Both the position numbers and the translations under genes were made by a program. From contig JAMPAY010000005.1 in NCBI GenBank assembly GCA_023666945.1, positions 81,689-145,688 of the forward strand: 64,000 nt of DNA, given 5' to 3'. A model generated the notes under the pieces. It made no database searches, was not told the origin of the DNA, and worked only from the letters and a program-made list of their open reading frames with translations. How positions within the stretch are numbered: position 1 is the first letter of the stretch; each line of letters starts with the position of its first letter. Below are positions 9,134 through 18,748 of this stretch, piece after piece. This stretch comes from Paludibacter sp. (GTDB taxonomy: Bacteria > Bacteroidota > Bacteroidia > Bacteroidales > Paludibacteraceae).

Positions 9134-11965
9134 ATGCAAAACTATCTTCAACCTCGTCATATAGGAATATCTTCCGACGACGAACAGCGCATGCTGCAAG
9201 ACTTGGGTGTGGCATCTGTTGATGAACTTGTTTCACAAGTAATTCCTGATGCTATCCGATTGCAAAAACCGCTTGATTTACCCGAACCGCTTACCGAGTA
9301 TGAACACTTGCAAACATTGGGCGAGATTGCAAAAAATAACTGCCTGATGCGCAACTATATCGGTCAAGGTTTCTATCCCACGGCAACTCCTTCGGTTATT
9401 GTACGCAATGTGTTGGAGAATCCCGTTTGGTACACATCTTATACTCCCTATCAGGCAGAAGTATCGCAAGGACGTTTGGAGGCTCTGTTCATTTTTCAGA
9501 CGGTAGTTGCCAATTTTACGGGGCTGCCGCTTGCCAACTGCTCTTTATTGGATGAAGCCACGGCTGCAGCCGAAGCCGCTACAATGATGCGCAACTTGCG
9601 TTCGCGTGAACAACAGAAGAACAATGTTAGCAAATTGTTTGTTGATGAGCGTATTTTTTCGCAAACTCTGGCGGTGCTTCAAACTCGTGCACAAGGGCAG
9701 GGCATAGAAATTATAATAGGCGATTATGCTGCTTTCGAACCGGATGAAACGTACTTTGGAGCAATAGTGCAATGGCCTAATGCTGATGGAGCGGTTGAAG
9801 ATTATACCTATTTTGTAGAAGAAGCGCATGCAGCAGGACTTAAAGTGACGGTTATTGCCGATATTCTTTCTTTGGCACTGCTTCGTGCACCGGGCACATG
9901 GGGTGCCGACATCTGTTGCGGTTCTACGCAACGTATGGGTATTCCAATGGGGTATGGCGGACCGGTTGCCGGCTATATGGCTACACGCGATGAATACAAA
10001 CGCGATATGCCGGGGCGTATTATCGGATTGTCAAAAGATGCCTATGGACATCCTGCCTATCGCTTGGCATTGCAGACGCGCGAACAACATATTAAACGCG
10101 AAAAAGCCACTTCAAATATTTGTACCGCAGAAGCCCTTACGGCTATGATGGTGGGTTTTTATGCAGTTTGGCACGGAGCAGATGGAATTCGCAGCATTGC
10201 AGAGCAAATTCACGGTAAGGCGGTTTACCTCTCTGAAATGTTGCAGGCATACGGATATGTGCAAGAGAATGCACAGTTTTTCGATACGCTGAAAATACGC
10301 TTGCCGGAAGGCTTGTCGCTTATCGAATTCCGGCAACAAGCAGAAGAAGCGGCTATCAATTTCTACTACAATCAGCAAGACGACAGTATCGGCTTGAGTG
10401 TGAACGAAACCACTTCGATAGACGATATGAATGACTTGATAGAACTCTTTGCCCAAGCAAGTGGTAATATGCCATGCTACGAAGATTCGGACGAGGCGTT
10501 CAGCGGACTTTGGGCTTTAGACGAAGATAGGGTGCGTGATGTCGACTATTTGCAGGCTGATGTATTCAGACTTTACCATACCGAAACAGAAATGATGCGT
10601 TTCCTCAAACGTTTGGAGCGCAAAGATATATCGCTTACGCACAGCATGATACCTTTGGGATCTTGTACCATGAAACTGAATCCTGCATCGGCAATGCTTC
10701 CCATTACATGGCAAGATTTCATGAACATACACCCGATGGCACCTGCCGAGCAAACAGAGGGATATAGCCAAGTATTGACAGAACTGCAGCAACAGTTATG
10801 TGCGATTACGGGCTTTGAAGCGTGCACTTTGCAACCTACATCGGGAGCAGCCGGTGAATATACAGGTTTGGTGATTATACGTGATTATTTGCATGCACAC
10901 AATCAGCAGCAACGTAATGTATTGCTTATTCCCGCTTCGGCACATGGTACGAATCCCGCTTCGTGCGTACAAGCAGGTTTTACACCCATTGTTGTGCGCT
11001 GCGACGAACAAGGTAATACCGATATTGCCGATTGGCGTGAAAAGGCGGAAAAATATAGCGATACATTGGCGGGTTGTATGATAACTTATCCTTCCACACA
11101 CGGTATTTTTGAAACGGCTGTTGCCGAAATGTGTGCAATTGTGCATCGCAATGGTGGACAGGTCTATATGGATGGTGCCAACATGAATGCTCAAATCGGA
11201 TATACCAATCCGGCAACTATTGGAGCCGATGTTTGTCACCTTAATCTACATAAATCTTTTGCATCGCCCCATGGTGGTGGTGGTCCCGGAGTGGGAGCGG
11301 TTTGTGTGGCGTCACATTTGATAGAATCTTTGCCTGCTCAAGAGAAAAACCGAGTATCTACTGCGCTCTATGGTAATGCCAATATGGCACTCATCTCTTA
11401 CGGATATATCCGCATGATGGGCGAAGAAGGATTGCGTAAGGCTACCGCCACAGCCATACTGAGTGCCAATTGGTTGGCTATGAAACTAAAAGATGCCTAT
11501 GGTATTGTTTATACAGGGGCCAATGGCAGAGTAGGGCATGAACTGATTCTTGATTGCCGTCAGTTCAAAGAATTGGGCATCACCGAAAACGATATTGCTA
11601 AACGACTCATGGATTTCGGATATCATGCTCCCACACTTTCTTTCCCCGTGCATGGAACGCTTATGGTAGAACCCACCGAAAGTGAAAGTCTTGCCGAGTT
11701 GGAACGTTTTGCCGAGGCTATGCTTATCATACGCCGGGAAATTGCCGAAGTGGCAGAAGGGGTAGCCGATAAAGCCGATAATGTTTTGCTTAATGCACCG
11801 CATCCCGAATACGAAGTAACAGCAGATGAGTGGCAACACAAATATTCGCGTAGCAAAGCAGCCTATCCTGCTCAATGGGTTGCACAAAATAAATTCTGGT
11901 TACCTGTAGCCCGTGTTGATAATGGCTATGGAGACCGAAACTTGGTGGCTAAGTTTGAAAAATAA
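9134..11965 (+). CDS. gcvP: Glycine dehydrogenase (decarboxylating), P-protein
   Basis: Decarboxylates glycine and passes the aminomethyl group to lipoylated GcvH. This is the full-length fused form (943 aa): an N-terminal half beginning PRHIGISSDDEQRMLQDLGV and a C-terminal half starting near residue 480. The PLP lysine is in NLHKSFASPHGGGGPG (Lys 707), and SMIPLGSCTMKLN is another family hallmark. gcvT and gcvH are not adjacent, so the cleavage system is split in this genome. The lipoyl synthase gene lies 48 kb away in the same window. The start chosen directly precedes the conserved RHIG motif. Confidence 0.97.
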   Translation: MQNYLQPRHIGISSDDEQRMLQDLGVASVDELVSQVIPDAIRLQKPLDLPEPLTEYEHLQTLGEIAKNNCLMRNYIGQGFYPTATPSVIVRNVLENPVWYTSYTPYQAEVSQGRLEALFIFQTVVANFTGLPLANCSLLDEATAAAEAATMMRNLRSREQQKNNVSKLFVDERIFSQTLAVLQTRAQGQGIEIIIGDYAAFEPDETYFGAIVQWPNADGAVEDYTYFVEEAHAAGLKVTVIADILSLALLRAPGTWGADICCGSTQRMGIPMGYGGPVAGYMATRDEYKRDMPGRIIGLSKDAYGHPAYRLALQTREQHIKREKATSNICTAEALTAMMVGFYAVWHGADGIRSIAEQIHGKAVYLSEMLQAYGYVQENAQFFDTLKIRLPEGLSLIEFRQQAEEAAINFYYNQQDDSIGLSVNETTSIDDMNDLIELFAQASGNMPCYEDSDEAFSGLWALDEDRVRDVDYLQADVFRLYHTETEMMRFLKRLERKDISLTHSMIPLGSCTMKLNPASAMLPITWQDFMNIHPMAPAEQTEGYSQVLTELQQQLCAITGFEACTLQPTSGAAGEYTGLVIIRDYLHAHNQQQRNVLLIPASAHGTNPASCVQAGFTPIVVRCDEQGNTDIADWREKAEKYSDTLAGCMITYPSTHGIFETAVAEMCAIVHRNGGQVYMDGANMNAQIGYTNPATIGADVCHLNLHKSFASPHGGGGPGVGAVCVASHLIESLPAQEKNRVSTALYGNANMALISYGYIRMMGEEGLRKATATAILSANWLAMKLKDAYGIVYTGANGRVGHELILDCRQFKELGITENDIAKRLMDFGYHAPTLSFPVHGTLMVEPTESESLAELERFAEAMLIIRREIAEVAEGVADKADNVLLNAPHPEYEVTADEWQHKYSRSKAAYPAQWVAQNKFWLPVARVDNGYGDRNLVAKFEK

Positions 11966-11988
11966 GATTATACAGAATACGAACACCT

Positions 11989-12897
11989 ATGACTAAGTTC
12001 GCAGACTATAAAAGCCGGATGGATCGCTATCATAAGATGAAGCCCATCGTTATGGCACGTGAATTGTTATTGATATGGATAGGTCTTGTGCCTTATGCCT
12101 TGGCTGTCAATCAAATGCTTGTACCGCATAATGTGGTTAGTGGTGGGTTGACCGGCTTTTGCGAGATACTCTATTTTGCTACCGACAGATTTCTGCCTAT
12201 TTGGCTATCTTCGTTTGTAATTAACGGATTGTTGCTATTGGTAGCATTAAAGTTGGTTGATAAACGCTTTTGCTTGCGCACTCTCTATGGTTTTTCCTGC
12301 CTTACCTTTTGGCTGAAAGTTATACCCATTACTTCCGAGCCTATGATTCACGATCCTTTTATGGCAAGTATTGTGGGAGGTCTTTTGTGTGGTTGTGGTT
12401 TGGGTATTGTTTTCCTTAATAATGGCAGTTCGGGAGGTACGGATATTGTGGCTGCAATCGTTAATAAATATCGTCATGTTCCACTTGGGCGTGTACTCTT
12501 TTATTGCGACTTGATTATTATCTCCAGTGCCTATTTCCTGCCTAATGTACGCGATATAGAGAAGGTTTTGTTCGGTTTGTGTTTTACTTTTATGTGTACC
12601 AATGCCGTCGATATGATTATGAACAAAGTGCGTCAGTCGGTACAGTTCTTCATCTTCTCGCAGAAGTACGAACAGATAGCGAATGCTATCAATACGGAAG
12701 TATTACGCGGTGTTACCATATTAGACGGTATGGGTTGGTATTCAAAAGAGAAAATGCATGTCGTTACTGTATTGGCAAAAAAAGGAGAGTCAAAAAAGAT
12801 ATTTGCTTTGGTTAAAGAAATCGATCCGGATGCTTTCGTATCGCAATCGGAGGCGATTGGTGTCTATGGGCGCGGTTTTGAGCCCATACAGAAATAA
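11989..12897 (+). CDS. YitT family integral membrane protein (DUF2179 C-terminus)
   Basis: 302 aa. The first ~200 residues hold several hydrophobic helices with the Gly-rich family motifs VSGGLTGFCEI and NNGSSGGTDIVA. The cytoplasmic C-terminus (~residue 210 on) is the DUF2179 domain, with GVTILDGMGWYSKEKMHVV and a late IDPDAFVSQSEAIGVYGRGFEP. Members are widespread membrane proteins of uncertain, possibly transport, function. The gene is 23 nt after gcvP, probably co-transcribed. Confidence 0.9.
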   Translation: MTKFADYKSRMDRYHKMKPIVMARELLLIWIGLVPYALAVNQMLVPHNVVSGGLTGFCEILYFATDRFLPIWLSSFVINGLLLLVALKLVDKRFCLRTLYGFSCLTFWLKVIPITSEPMIHDPFMASIVGGLLCGCGLGIVFLNNGSSGGTDIVAAIVNKYRHVPLGRVLFYCDLIIISSAYFLPNVRDIEKVLFGLCFTFMCTNAVDMIMNKVRQSVQFFIFSQKYEQIANAINTEVLRGVTILDGMGWYSKEKMHVVTVLAKKGESKKIFALVKEIDPDAFVSQSEAIGVYGRGFEPIQK

Positions 12898-13041
12898 TAA
12901 TAATGAGTATTTGCCGGAGAGGCTACTTACACCTACATGTGTAGTAGGGTGCCGGTCGTAATTGTGTTTTTGTAGTACTATATAATGATCTACATCGGGC
13001 TATATGATTCTGAAATAATACGTATCGACTTATAAACAGGC

Positions 13042-13677
13042 ATGGATTTACAAGATTATATAGAACAACATTCCTCTCCGGAATCTGTAGCCTTACAGCA
13101 AATAAACCGTGAGACGCATATTTATACCCTTAATCCGCATATGCTTTGTGGGCATATAGAGGGGCGATTACTCAGTATGCTGTCTCACATGATACGTCCC
13201 CGACGAATATTGGAATTAGGAACGTTTACCGCTTATTCTGCTCTTTGTTTGGCAGAAGGTTTGCAAGAAGACGGTATTTTGCATACCATAGAGCGTAATG
13301 ATGAGTTGGAAGAACGCATTCTGCAGAATCTTGCCTATGCCCCCGAAATGGCACAACGCATTCGCTTACATATAGGTGATGCAAGAGAGATAATACCAAC
13401 GCTGAACGAACAGTTTGACCTTGTATTTATAGATGCCGATAAGCGACAATATAACGACTATTATGACCTTGTATTTCCCTTAGTTCCCATAGGCGGTTAT
13501 ATATTTGCCGACAATACGCTATGGGACGGGCATATAATAGATCCTGCTTACGACAAGGATCATCAGACTATTGCTTTGCGTGCATTTAACGACCGCATAG
13601 CCAATGATCAACGTATAGACAAACTAATTCTGCCTTTGCGTGACGGTATAAGCATCTTACGCAAGAAAGCAGAATAG
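13042..13677 (+). CDS. SAM-dependent O-methyltransferase (caffeoyl-CoA OMT family)
   Basis: 211-aa class I methyltransferase. The SAM-binding motif I is ILELGTFTAYSALCLAEGL (~residues 55-72), HTIERNDELE follows, and LVFIDADKRQYNDYY (~130-145) carries the metal-binding Asp typical of the cation-dependent family. VPIGGYIFADNTLWDGHI follows as expected. The methyl acceptor in bacteria is usually unknown. It lies 144 nt beyond the YitT gene with no clear promoter. Confidence 0.9.
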   Translation: MDLQDYIEQHSSPESVALQQINRETHIYTLNPHMLCGHIEGRLLSMLSHMIRPRRILELGTFTAYSALCLAEGLQEDGILHTIERNDELEERILQNLAYAPEMAQRIRLHIGDAREIIPTLNEQFDLVFIDADKRQYNDYYDLVFPLVPIGGYIFADNTLWDGHIIDPAYDKDHQTIALRAFNDRIANDQRIDKLILPLRDGISILRKKAE

Positions 13678-13736
13678 ATTGCATTATTTGCAACCCCAAA
13701 GGCTCTACCGTATAGTATTCTCATAAATTTCGTTAG

Positions 13737-13788
13737 AATATGATTGGCACATATACAAGTACATTCTTGTATATGTGCCAATCATATT
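13737..13788. terminator. Perfect 23-bp inverted repeat between convergent genes
   Basis: Arms 13737-13759 and 13766-13788 are exact reverse complements around a 6-nt loop. It lies between the convergent methyltransferase (stop at 13677) and glycosidase (stop at 13882) genes. It lacks a strong U-tract. Design and location match the hairpin at 1275-1331, but the sequence is unrelated. Confidence 0.7.
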
Positions 13789-13881
13789 AGGTCTGTTCAA
13801 TGAACGTTGTGGCTATAGTGTTTGTGCTACTCTTGTGGTGGATAGCAGAAGATACACTATATTGTACGACTACGATTCATC

Positions 13882-15207
13882 TTATTTCGAATAGATAAGC
13901 CATTCCCAGGGTTTCAAGGTTATACAGTCGGTATTCCCTAATGTAACAGGCATCCCGCAGATGCAGGTATAGTCGCCTTCGTATCCGTTTGTTTGTAAGG
14001 TAAATGTTTGTGTTTCGGGCGAGAAATTGAAGATACCCAATACCGTGTTGTTCTCCATAGAGCGTGCGCAGGCAAATATATTGGCGTTGTCGCACTCTAT
14101 ACGCGTCATGGGTGCTCCAAGTTCGTTGCTCCATAGTGCAGGATTCTCCTTGCGTGTACGATTGAGTTCTTGATAGAGGGCAAATTCGGGTTCATGATTG
14201 CGTACTATCGGATCTTTCTCAAAGAACTCAAGGCGACGATTGTTGGCATATTCTTGTCCCGTATAAATAAGCGGCATACCGGGTACAATGTACGTAAATG
14301 CTGCCATAGCACTGCTTGCATCTCCCATTCGTTCAAACTCTGTTCCATTCCAACTGTTTTCGTCGTGGTTACTGGTGAAGTTCATACGGATAGCATAAGG
14401 AACAAATGTAGTGTCGGCTTTGGCAAAATAGTTCCACAAGTCGTCTACGTTTTTTGTTTGTTGTGCAACATCATTCATTAAGTGGTGCAATTCCCAACCA
14501 TAATACATATCAAATGCATTGATGTTGAGGTCGGTTTGTTCGGCCTCTGAAAGCGTAAACAATGCAGGGTAGTCTTTGCGCAGGTCATCAAATGCCCATT
14601 CCCAAAAATCGGTAGGAACCTCCATCGCTACATCGCAGCGGAATCCGTCGATACCGATACTATCAAGCCACCAACGCATAGAACGAAGCATCTCCTTGCG
14701 CATATCCTGATTCTCGTAGTTCAGTTTGGCAATATCGGTCCAATCATATTGCACCATCAGTTCGCCTATAGAGTCGCGATAGTGCCAGTCTTGATGAGCA
14801 GTCCAAGCATGGTCGCGCGAGGTGTGATTGGCTACCCAGTCCAAAATGACGGATATATCCAAATCGTGTGCAGTGTTGAGGAATGAAACAAAATCTTCGC
14901 GTGTACCAAATTCAGGATTAAAAGCACAATAATCTTTAATAGAATAATAACTTCCCAATGTACCTTTGCGTCCTTCTTCGCCAATGGGCTGTACCGGCAT
15001 CACCCAAATAATGTCTACTCCAAGTGCTTTCAGTGTTGGCAGTTGTGCCTCTGCTGCAGCAAAAGTACCTTCTTCTGTAAATTGACGCATGTTAAGTTCG
15101 TAGATAGTGGCGTCATATGCCCAATCGGTATGTCTGAGCGTCTGTTCTTTTTGCTTGCAACTTGCTAAGGCAAGCAAAGCAAGTGCTAAGATAAATGTTT
15201 TTTTCAT
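13882..15207 (-). CDS. GH13 alpha-amylase-family lipoprotein
   Basis: A 441-aa alpha-glucan hydrolase or transglycosidase. Lipoprotein signal with lipobox LASC (Cys 17), so surface or periplasmic and lipid-anchored. GH13 regions in order: DWVANH (~123-128), GFRCDVA with nucleophile Asp 192, LSEAE with Glu 221 as likely acid/base, and SNHDE with Asp 282 as transition-state stabiliser. All catalytic residues are present. A short beta-sandwich C-terminal domain follows. Last gene of the glycosidase operon, 15 nt after the GH2 gene. Exact specificity (amylase, oligoglucosidase, cyclomaltodextrinase) is open. Confidence 0.9.
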   Translation of the reverse strand: MKKTFILALALLALASCKQKEQTLRHTDWAYDATIYELNMRQFTEEGTFAAAEAQLPTLKALGVDIIWVMPVQPIGEEGRKGTLGSYYSIKDYCAFNPEFGTREDFVSFLNTAHDLDISVILDWVANHTSRDHAWTAHQDWHYRDSIGELMVQYDWTDIAKLNYENQDMRKEMLRSMRWWLDSIGIDGFRCDVAMEVPTDFWEWAFDDLRKDYPALFTLSEAEQTDLNINAFDMYYGWELHHLMNDVAQQTKNVDDLWNYFAKADTTFVPYAIRMNFTSNHDENSWNGTEFERMGDASSAMAAFTYIVPGMPLIYTGQEYANNRRLEFFEKDPIVRNHEPEFALYQELNRTRKENPALWSNELGAPMTRIECDNANIFACARSMENNTVLGIFNFSPETQTFTLQTNGYEGDYTCICGMPVTLGNTDCITLKPWEWLIYSK

Positions 15208-15222
15208 ATAAGTATGTTTTGG

Positions 15223-17601
15223 TTAATTGTTATTGATAACTAATGTAGCCGATTTTAGCCCTTTTGCAGTGGCAGTAAGTGTTCCGGTTCCTTGCACTAT
15301 GGCTGTCAGTTGTCCGCAGAATGCAGGGTGTTGTGGTTGGTGAAACAGATATGTACAGGTAGCATCACCGTTGGCTGCCGCACGAAATTCACCTGTTCCG
15401 CTTACCTTGAAATGAACAAGATTGTCAGCCATAGGACATAAGTTACCGTCTTTGTCTACAATACGAACATTGATGTAGTTGAGGTCTTCTGATATGAAAT
15501 CAGCCCTTAACTCAATGTGGTGTGGTTTGCCGGCTGTGCGTACAATGGTCTGTCCTGTGGTAGTTACGGCTTTCAGTTCACCGGCTTCATAAGGTACGTT
15601 GTCCCATATGAGTCGATAACGTCGTTGCACTCCCCATGCAGTATCTTGTGCTGCTTCTGTTGCTGTGAGTTTGTGTTGCTTGCCTAAACTTTTTCCATTG
15701 AGAAACAATTCTGCTTCCGGTGCATCGGTATATACAAAGACGGGTACTGTATCACCCGATTGCCAATTCCAATGGGGGAGAATGTGTAAAGTATGTTGCC
15801 GATTGTTCCATTGAGATCTATAGAGCCAATATCGGTCTTTCGGAATGGATGCAAGGTCGATAATGCCAAAGTAAGAAGAATGGCTTGGCCATGCATCGGT
15901 ATCATAGGGAGAAGGTTCACCCAAATAATCGAAACCTGTCCATACAAATTGTCCGATAGTCCATGGATAATCATCCTGAAGTGCAAAATCCTCATCAGGC
16001 AAATTGCTCCAGGCACAATATTCTACATCGTAAGCCGATGATTGGTTATCGGTATATTTTGCATCTGCTTGTTTTCTTACCGGCAGTTTGTATATACCGC
16101 GGCTGGATACTGTAGATGCGGTTTCCGATCCCAATACGAGTCGTTGAGGGGTGCGGTTATAAGCCTCTTGATATCGGAAAGTACGGTAGTTGAGTCCGAC
16201 CACTTCTATTACACTTGCAAAGCCGTTTTCCAATACGCAACTTACTTGGTCCATTCCGCAAGTGATGGGGCGTGTACCGTCTTCGCGTTGACAGATATTT
16301 TGCAGAAACAATGCTACACGATAACCGTCAGCGCTACATTGTGTCGGCACTTCGTTGCCGATACTCCACATCACTACCGACGGATTGTTGCGGAAATGAT
16401 GCAGCATATTCACCATATCGGCTTCCGCCCATTCATGAAAATAGCGATGATAGCCGTTTTTGCATTTGGCTACATCCCATTCATCGAAAGGCTCAACCAT
16501 CATCATAAAGCCCATCTCGTCACATAGTTCTACCAGTTCGGGAGCAGGCATGTTGTGCGATGTACGAATAGCATCGCATCCCATCTCCTGCAGCATTTGT
16601 AATTGATGACGTAATGCCGATTTGTTTACGGCAGCCCCTAACGGTCCAAGGTCATGATGATTGCATACGCCTTTGAATTTACGCACTTTTCCGTTGAGCA
16701 AAAAGCCGACATTGGGAACAATCTCAATGCTACGAATACCGAAACGGGTAGAGTAGGTATCTTGTAGTTGATTGTCGCAATATATATACGATACGGCTTC
16801 ATACAGATTGGGCGTTTCAGGTGCCCACAATTGCGGATTGGTAATGCTGAAATTTTGTTCTATGGGCAATTGATGTCGTATATGATAGGTATTATCTAAC
16901 GAATCAACCGTTATACCTTGATAACGAATGTGTGTTACGATGCGAACAGTTCTGTTTGTACAATTATCTATAGTTGTTTGTATCCGTATGCTTGCCATTT
17001 CCTGACTTACATAGGGGGTGGTAATGTGTGTACCCCAAATCGGAACGTGTACGTCAGCAGTTTCTACCAGATGTACATTTCTGAACAATCCGGCACCCGG
17101 ATACCAACGTGATGACTCCGGCAGATTCTGTAATCGTACCCACACTTCGTTGTTGTCAGGGCGCAGATAGGGAGTTATGTCCACATGGAAGGCATTGTAG
17201 CCATATGCCCAAAATATAACTTTGTGTCCGTTGATATATACCTCTGCTTCGCTCATGGCACCGTCAAACAGTAATTCGGTGTGCTGATATTGCAGAGTGG
17301 GCAAGGTGGTTTTATACCATGCGGCACCAATGTATGGAAGCCCACCGGTTCGCCCGGTCTTGGCAGTGGCAGTTGTCTCAAAGTTTTGTGTAATGGCAAC
17401 AGTTTGTAAATCGTTATTGCGATCAAACGGTCCTGCTATGGCCCAATCGTGTGGAACGCATACTTGTTTCCAACCCTGCTGAGGTAGTATGTGTAAGTCG
17501 GTCTCTTTGGCAAATTCCCATTGTGTGAGCAAGGTTTCTTGTCGTTGGGCTACGCATGTTGCTGCAAGCAGAAGCATGAAACCGATTAGCGTGTTTTTCA
17601 T
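15223..17601 (-). CDS. GH2 beta-galactosidase-like glycosidase
   Basis: 792 aa with a Sec signal peptide (cleavage likely after CVA, residues ~16-18). Domains follow the GH2 order: sugar-binding jellyroll (~25-190), Ig-like domain (~190-295), TIM barrel (~295-600) and further beta domains. The acid/base Glu is in MWSIGNEVP (Glu 417) and the nucleophile Glu in VLGSETAST (Glu 493). Beside a GH53 galactanase, release of galactose from galactan fragments is the natural reading, but GH2 also includes beta-mannosidases and glucuronidases. It is 73 nt after the GH53 gene. Confidence 0.88.
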   Translation of the reverse strand: MKNTLIGFMLLLAATCVAQRQETLLTQWEFAKETDLHILPQQGWKQVCVPHDWAIAGPFDRNNDLQTVAITQNFETTATAKTGRTGGLPYIGAAWYKTTLPTLQYQHTELLFDGAMSEAEVYINGHKVIFWAYGYNAFHVDITPYLRPDNNEVWVRLQNLPESSRWYPGAGLFRNVHLVETADVHVPIWGTHITTPYVSQEMASIRIQTTIDNCTNRTVRIVTHIRYQGITVDSLDNTYHIRHQLPIEQNFSITNPQLWAPETPNLYEAVSYIYCDNQLQDTYSTRFGIRSIEIVPNVGFLLNGKVRKFKGVCNHHDLGPLGAAVNKSALRHQLQMLQEMGCDAIRTSHNMPAPELVELCDEMGFMMMVEPFDEWDVAKCKNGYHRYFHEWAEADMVNMLHHFRNNPSVVMWSIGNEVPTQCSADGYRVALFLQNICQREDGTRPITCGMDQVSCVLENGFASVIEVVGLNYRTFRYQEAYNRTPQRLVLGSETASTVSSRGIYKLPVRKQADAKYTDNQSSAYDVEYCAWSNLPDEDFALQDDYPWTIGQFVWTGFDYLGEPSPYDTDAWPSHSSYFGIIDLASIPKDRYWLYRSQWNNRQHTLHILPHWNWQSGDTVPVFVYTDAPEAELFLNGKSLGKQHKLTATEAAQDTAWGVQRRYRLIWDNVPYEAGELKAVTTTGQTIVRTAGKPHHIELRADFISEDLNYINVRIVDKDGNLCPMADNLVHFKVSGTGEFRAAANGDATCTYLFHQPQHPAFCGQLTAIVQGTGTLTATAKGLKSATLVINNN

Positions 17602-17674
17602 AAAGTGTAGGCTATCTTGGTGAGTTACAAAAGGGCATCCCTGAATATATTCTGTTCTGTACTATTGATAACTA

Positions 17675-18748
17675 TTATTGGTGTTGTTGCCCTAATAGCA
17701 GTTTGAGTGCTTGTGCCGGTTTTCCTTGGTTGGTAAATGCGCCCATGTTATAGGCTCCCCAACCCAACGGAATATACTCGGCAGGTCTCCATTCGTTATA
17801 TACTTGCGGCTCCCAATAGAATACACCGGCGCAATCTTCCAAAACGCATACTTTGTCGATAAAGTCTTGCATTACGGCAGCAGCCAATGTGACGTTATCG
17901 GCCTTGGCTCCTACTTCCGCAATCATTACGGGTACTCCGAACTTATCAGCCAATTGTTGTGTGTGTTGGGCGCAGAGAGTATTCATTTGCTTATAAGTTT
18001 TGTCAGGATTGGTTTGCGGATAGTGGCTGAGTCCTATCATATCAAATTTTCCTCCTGTCGCACGGAATCGGGTATACCACCAATCGCGGTCTTCCCAAGC
18101 GTTGTCTATATGAATGATTATTTGTGCTTCAGGGAATACGGCTTTGGCTGCATCGTAGCCGGCATTAGAGAGGACAACATAGTGTTTCCAACCATCTTCC
18201 AGGTCGCCGTTGCTATCCCATAGTTGCCCCATGGGCCAAAGCATACCATTTGTGGTTTCGTTGCCTACTTGTATCCATTCAGGTGTTATGTTTGATGCTT
18301 TGAGTGCAGATAGTACATCGTTTGTATGTTCGGCAATAGCCTCTTGCATTTGTGCTATATCGTAGTTGCTCCACAGGGCTGGAATATCTTGTCTGCCGGG
18401 GTCGCAGAAGAAATCGGAGTAGTGGAAATCTATCATGATACGTTGCTGCAGTGCTTTGGCGCGTTGGGCTTTTGCCAGCACGTCGGCTTTGTTGCACCAA
18501 CCTGTAGTATGATTTACCCATACGCGCAATCGTACGGAATTCATGCCGATACTTTTCAGCAAAGCGATACAATCAGTGGCTTTACCTGCTTCGTCGTAAA
18601 ATAGAATGCCGTCGTGTTCTTGCTCTGTCAGCCAACCTATATCACAGCCTTTGGCAAAAGTGCCTGTTTGAGGTTCTTCTTGAGGTTTCTCAGGGGAGTT
18701 GCATGCAATACACATGCATGCCATTAGTGTATATAATATCTTTTTCAT
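17675..18748 (-). CDS. GH53 endo-beta-1,4-galactanase (lipoprotein)
   Basis: 357 aa, cutting beta-1,4-galactan such as the side chains of pectic arabinogalactan I. The lipoprotein signal ends near IACN (Cys 16). The family start FAKGCDIGWLTEQEHDG is clear, with catalytic acid/base Glu 164 in QVGNETTNGMLWP and nucleophile Glu 278 in MIAEVGAKAD. Length is normal. It overlaps the stop of the upstream GH13 gene by 4 nt, so the two are translationally coupled. Confidence 0.92.
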   Translation of the reverse strand: MKKILYTLMACMCIACNSPEKPQEEPQTGTFAKGCDIGWLTEQEHDGILFYDEAGKATDCIALLKSIGMNSVRLRVWVNHTTGWCNKADVLAKAQRAKALQQRIMIDFHYSDFFCDPGRQDIPALWSNYDIAQMQEAIAEHTNDVLSALKASNITPEWIQVGNETTNGMLWPMGQLWDSNGDLEDGWKHYVVLSNAGYDAAKAVFPEAQIIIHIDNAWEDRDWWYTRFRATGGKFDMIGLSHYPQTNPDKTYKQMNTLCAQHTQQLADKFGVPVMIAEVGAKADNVTLAAAVMQDFIDKVCVLEDCAGVFYWEPQVYNEWRPAEYIPLGWGAYNMGAFTNQGKPAQALKLLLGQQHQ

